Shown here: in pieces, positions 61,784-64,000 of the stretch
How the letters are laid out: every line of letters begins with the position of its first letter
How positions within the stretch are numbered: the first letter of the stretch is position 1
Notes under the pieces: generated by a model
Database searches by the model: none
Told to the model about the DNA's origin: nothing
The model's input: only the letters and a program-made list of their open reading frames with translations
Assembly: GCA_000023405.1 (NCBI GenBank)
Contig: CP001643.1
Span: 1,178,001 to 1,242,000, forward strand
DNA: 64,000 bases
Reading direction: 5' to 3'
From: Brachybacterium faecium DSM 4810
GTDB lineage: Bacteria > Actinomycetota > Actinomycetes > Actinomycetales > Dermabacteraceae
Program-made: the position numbers and the translations under genes

Positions 61784-62983
61784 ATGAGCATCATCGCCGA
61801 GGACTTCCTGCCCGACTCCCTGCTGGACACCTTCCGCGAGCGGGCGGTGGTCCACGACCGGGAGAACACCTTCCCCGAGGAGGATCTGGCCGATCTGCGC
61901 GCCCGCGGTTACCTGCGCCTGCTGGTGCCCACCGCGCTCGGCGGGCTCGGGGCGAGCCTGCTCGAGGCGGGCCGCATCCAGCGCCGCCTGGCACAGGCGG
62001 CACCGGCCACGGCCCTGTCGATGAACATGCACCTCGTGGTCACCGGCGCGGCCCTGCACGCCCACCACAGCGGTGTCGAGTCCGTGCGCGGCCTCCTCGA
62101 GGACGCCGCCGCCGATCAGCTCTTCGCCTTCGGGATCTCCGAGGCGGGCAACGAGGCGATGCTCTTCGACTCGGCCACGCGCGCCGTCGCGCAGGAGGAC
62201 GGCGGGTTCGTCCTCACGGGCACGAAGATCTTCACCTCCCTCGCCCCGGTGTGGGACCGCCTGGTGGTGCACGGTCGGGTCGCCGAACCCTCGGAGGCCG
62301 ATCCCCGACTGGTGTTCGGCGTGCTCGAGCGCACCGAGGAGGTCGAGACGCTGGACGACTGGGACACCCACGGCATGCGCCCCTCCCAGTCCTGCACCAC
62401 CCGCCTGCACGGCGCACCCCTCGCCGCCGATCGGGTCGTGACCACCACCCCCGTCGGCCCCAACCCCGATCCCTTCGTGCTCGGGATCTTCGGCGCCTTC
62501 GAGCTGCTGATCGCCTCGGTGTACACGGGCATCGCCGAGCGGGCGATCGCAGTCGGCACCCGGGTGGCCACCACGCGCCGCAACGCCACCAAGGGCATCG
62601 TCCACGCCGACGACCCCGACATCCGCTGGCGCCTGGCCGATGCCGCGATCCAGGTGGACGGCTCGGTGCTGCAGATCGAGAAGCTCCTGGCCGATCTCGA
62701 CGCGCTGGGCACCGGGGAGGCGGGTCCCGGCCTCAGCGACCACGGACCGCGCTGGTTCCTGCACTTCTCCGGCGTCAAGGCCCGCGCCACGGAGGCGGCG
62801 CTGGGCGCGGTGGACCAGGTGCTGCGCGCCAGCGGCGGGGCCCAGTACTTCCGGCGCAGCGAGCTCGAGCGGCTCTCGCGCGATGTGCGCGCCGGCATGT
62901 ACCACCCCTCCGACGAGGAGTCCGTGCACGCCGCCTACGCGAAGGCGCTGCTCGGCGAGATCGGTGCGTCCTCGGCGGGGTGA
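61784..62983 (+). CDS. Acyl-CoA dehydrogenase family protein
   Basis: A 399-residue FAD enzyme of the acyl-CoA dehydrogenase superfamily. It has an N-terminal helical domain (LRARGYLRLLVPTALGGLGA) and the beta domain with GISEAGNEAM and GGFVLTGTKIFTSLAP. Blocks matching the C-terminal helical FAD/substrate domain include VYTGIAERAIAVGTRVATTR and ASGGAQYFRRSELERLSRDVRAGMYHP. The catalytic Glu position was not identified confidently, so it may be a flavin monooxygenase-like or desulfurisation-type member rather than a true beta-oxidation enzyme. Its TGA abuts the pfkA stop. Confidence 0.82.
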   Translation: MSIIAEDFLPDSLLDTFRERAVVHDRENTFPEEDLADLRARGYLRLLVPTALGGLGASLLEAGRIQRRLAQAAPATALSMNMHLVVTGAALHAHHSGVESVRGLLEDAAADQLFAFGISEAGNEAMLFDSATRAVAQEDGGFVLTGTKIFTSLAPVWDRLVVHGRVAEPSEADPRLVFGVLERTEEVETLDDWDTHGMRPSQSCTTRLHGAPLAADRVVTTTPVGPNPDPFVLGIFGAFELLIASVYTGIAERAIAVGTRVATTRRNATKGIVHADDPDIRWRLADAAIQVDGSVLQIEKLLADLDALGTGEAGPGLSDHGPRWFLHFSGVKARATEAALGAVDQVLRASGGAQYFRRSELERLSRDVRAGMYHPSDEESVHAAYAKALLGEIGASSAG

Positions 62984-64000
62984 TCAGCCGAAGAGCACCT
63001 CGGCCTCGCGCCAGCGGGACTCCGGCACGCGCTTGACGCTGTCGATCGCCTCGGTGAGCGGCACGTCCACGATGTCCGTGCCGCGCAGCGCGACCATCCT
63101 GCCGAAGCCGCCCTGGTGCGCGAGGTCCAGCGCGGCCGTGCCGAGACGGGTGGCCAGGACGCGGTCGTATCCCGTGGGCTCGCCGCCGCGCTGGATGTGG
63201 CCCAGCACCGTCGCCCGGGACTCGATCCCCAGGCGCTGCTCGATCAGCGGGGCGAGCACCTCGGCGATCCCGCCGAAGCGGGGCCGGCCGAACTCGTCGA
63301 GCTCGTAGTCGATGAAGCCCTCCGGGGCGTCCGCGGGGACGAACCCCTCGGCCACGACCACCAGCGGTGCTCGGCCGCGCTTGAAGGCAGAGGTCACATA
63401 GGTGCAGATCTCGTCGAGGGTGAGCGGGAACTCGGGCAGGCAGATCACGTGGGCGCCTGCCGCCATCCCCGAGTGCAGCGCGATCCAGCCCACGCTGCGC
63501 CCCATCACCTCCGCCACCATGCAGCGGTGGTGGGAGTCGCCCGTGATCCGCAGGCGGTCCAGCGATTCGGTGGCGATCTCCACGGCGGTGTTGAAGCCGA
63601 AGGTGTAGTCCGTGGCGTCCAGGTCGTTGTCGACCGTCTTGGGGACGCCGATCACCGGGATCCCGGATTCGAAGAGCCGGTTCGCGGTGAACAGGGTGCC
63701 GTCCCCGCCGATCGCGATGATCCCGTCGATGTCGTTGTCCTCCATCTGCCGGCGCACGATCTCCGCGCCGTCCTCCCCGTCAGCGAAGGGGTTAGAGCGG
63801 GAGGTGCCCAGGATCGTGCCGCCGATCCGGCCGATGCCCCGCACGCGCCGGCGCGGCAGCGTCATCCAGTCGTCGTCGATGACGCCGCGCCATCCGTCGC
63901 GGTAGCCGATGAACTCGTCCTCGAACTGCTGATCACCCTTGAGCACCGCGCCGCGGATCACGGCGTTCAGGCCGGGGCAGTCGCCGCCGGAGGTGAGGAT
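62984..64000 (-). CDS. pfkA: 6-phosphofructokinase (5' end outside window)
   Basis: Glycolytic phosphofructokinase. The frame continues past the last base with ILTSGGDCPGLNAVIRG, so the true start lies beyond the window and at least 338 residues are present. Motifs are GGDG (IAIGGDGTLFTANRL), PKTVDNDLDATDYTFGFNTA, EVMGRSVGWIAL with the active-site Arg, and GHIQRGGEPTGYDR. GGDG with PKTVDND is the actinobacterial ATP-dependent pattern; pyrophosphate-dependent enzymes have Asp instead of the second Gly. The stop touches that of the convergent acyl-CoA dehydrogenase. Confidence 0.93.
   Translation of the reverse strand: MLTSGGDCPGLNAVIRGAVLKGDQQFEDEFIGYRDGWRGVIDDDWMTLPRRRVRGIGRIGGTILGTSRSNPFADGEDGAEIVRRQMEDNDIDGIIAIGGDGTLFTANRLFESGIPVIGVPKTVDNDLDATDYTFGFNTAVEIATESLDRLRITGDSHHRCMVAEVMGRSVGWIALHSGMAAGAHVICLPEFPLTLDEICTYVTSAFKRGRAPLVVVAEGFVPADAPEGFIDYELDEFGRPRFGGIAEVLAPLIEQRLGIESRATVLGHIQRGGEPTGYDRVLATRLGTAALDLAHQGGFGRMVALRGTDIVDVPLTEAIDSVKRVPESRWREAEVLFG

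Overview
The window looks like chromosome of a high-GC Gram-positive actinobacterium. GC content is very high throughput, with GC-rich third positions and long open antisense frames. The gene content includes wag31/DivIVA, ClgR, a LexA/DivS-type pair, SepF, DUF3040, DUF3046 and HelR. The murE product carries the DNPR signature of meso-diaminopimelate ligases, so an mDAP cell wall is expected. Gene order fits the Micrococcales; a Dermabacteraceae-like organism such as Brachybacterium is my best guess, but this is an inference. No rRNA, tRNA, insertion sequence, prophage or CRISPR array was seen.

Layout. (1) 0-17.9 kb, DNA repair, RNA modification and division control: ftsK, pgsA, cinA-type pncC, clgR, a DUF3046 gene, recA-recX, miaB, a YbjN-like gene (minus), miaA, dapF, an RsmC-like methyltransferase (minus), hflX, a DinG-family helicase, then lexA (minus) divergent from a LysM/membrane protein resembling DivS/Rv2719c, and nrdR. 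(2) 18-25.7 kb: helR (minus), a PAC2-domain gene, a cold-shock gene, a spermidine-synthase-like gene (minus), a SAV_6107-type HEPN gene, dinB and a DUF3040 membrane gene. (3) 26.3-46.9 kb, the dcw cluster: mraZ-rsmH-ftsL-ftsI-murE-murF-mraY-murD-ftsW-murG-murC-ftsQ-ftsZ-pgeF-sepF-yggT-wag31-lspA-rluD. Stop and start codons mostly overlap. The PLP-protein gene yggS that often lies between pgeF and sepF is missing. (4) 46.8-48.2 kb: a GNAT acetyltransferase (minus) and an unknown gene. (5) 48.2-56.0 kb, a carbohydrate operon: a GH5-like (probably GH5_18) beta-mannosidase, a GH38 alpha-mannosidase and a binding-protein-dependent importer (lipoprotein plus two permeases) without its own ATPase. 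(6) 56-64 kb: a MetE-like barrel protein, dnaE, an EEP-fold hydrolase, an acyl-CoA dehydrogenase and a 5'-truncated pfkA (minus).

How it fits together. Several regulatory sites can be read directly. They are a LexA box at recA and two in the lexA/divS intergenic region; a RecA-NDp-like promoter at recA that would match regulation by the neighbouring ClgR; a sigma-E-like promoter for clgR; a four-repeat TGGGN MraZ box upstream of mraZ; a clear promoter for ftsZ; and about thirteen genes whose start codon lies 6-9 nt after a TAnnnT box, the arrangement of leaderless transcripts. The most novel-looking assembly is the GH5/GH38/ABC operon, which resembles intracellular N-glycan-core (Man-beta-1,4-GlcNAc) salvage systems. 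The SOS/ClgR/sigma-E wiring around recA and lexA is the most informative regulatory part.
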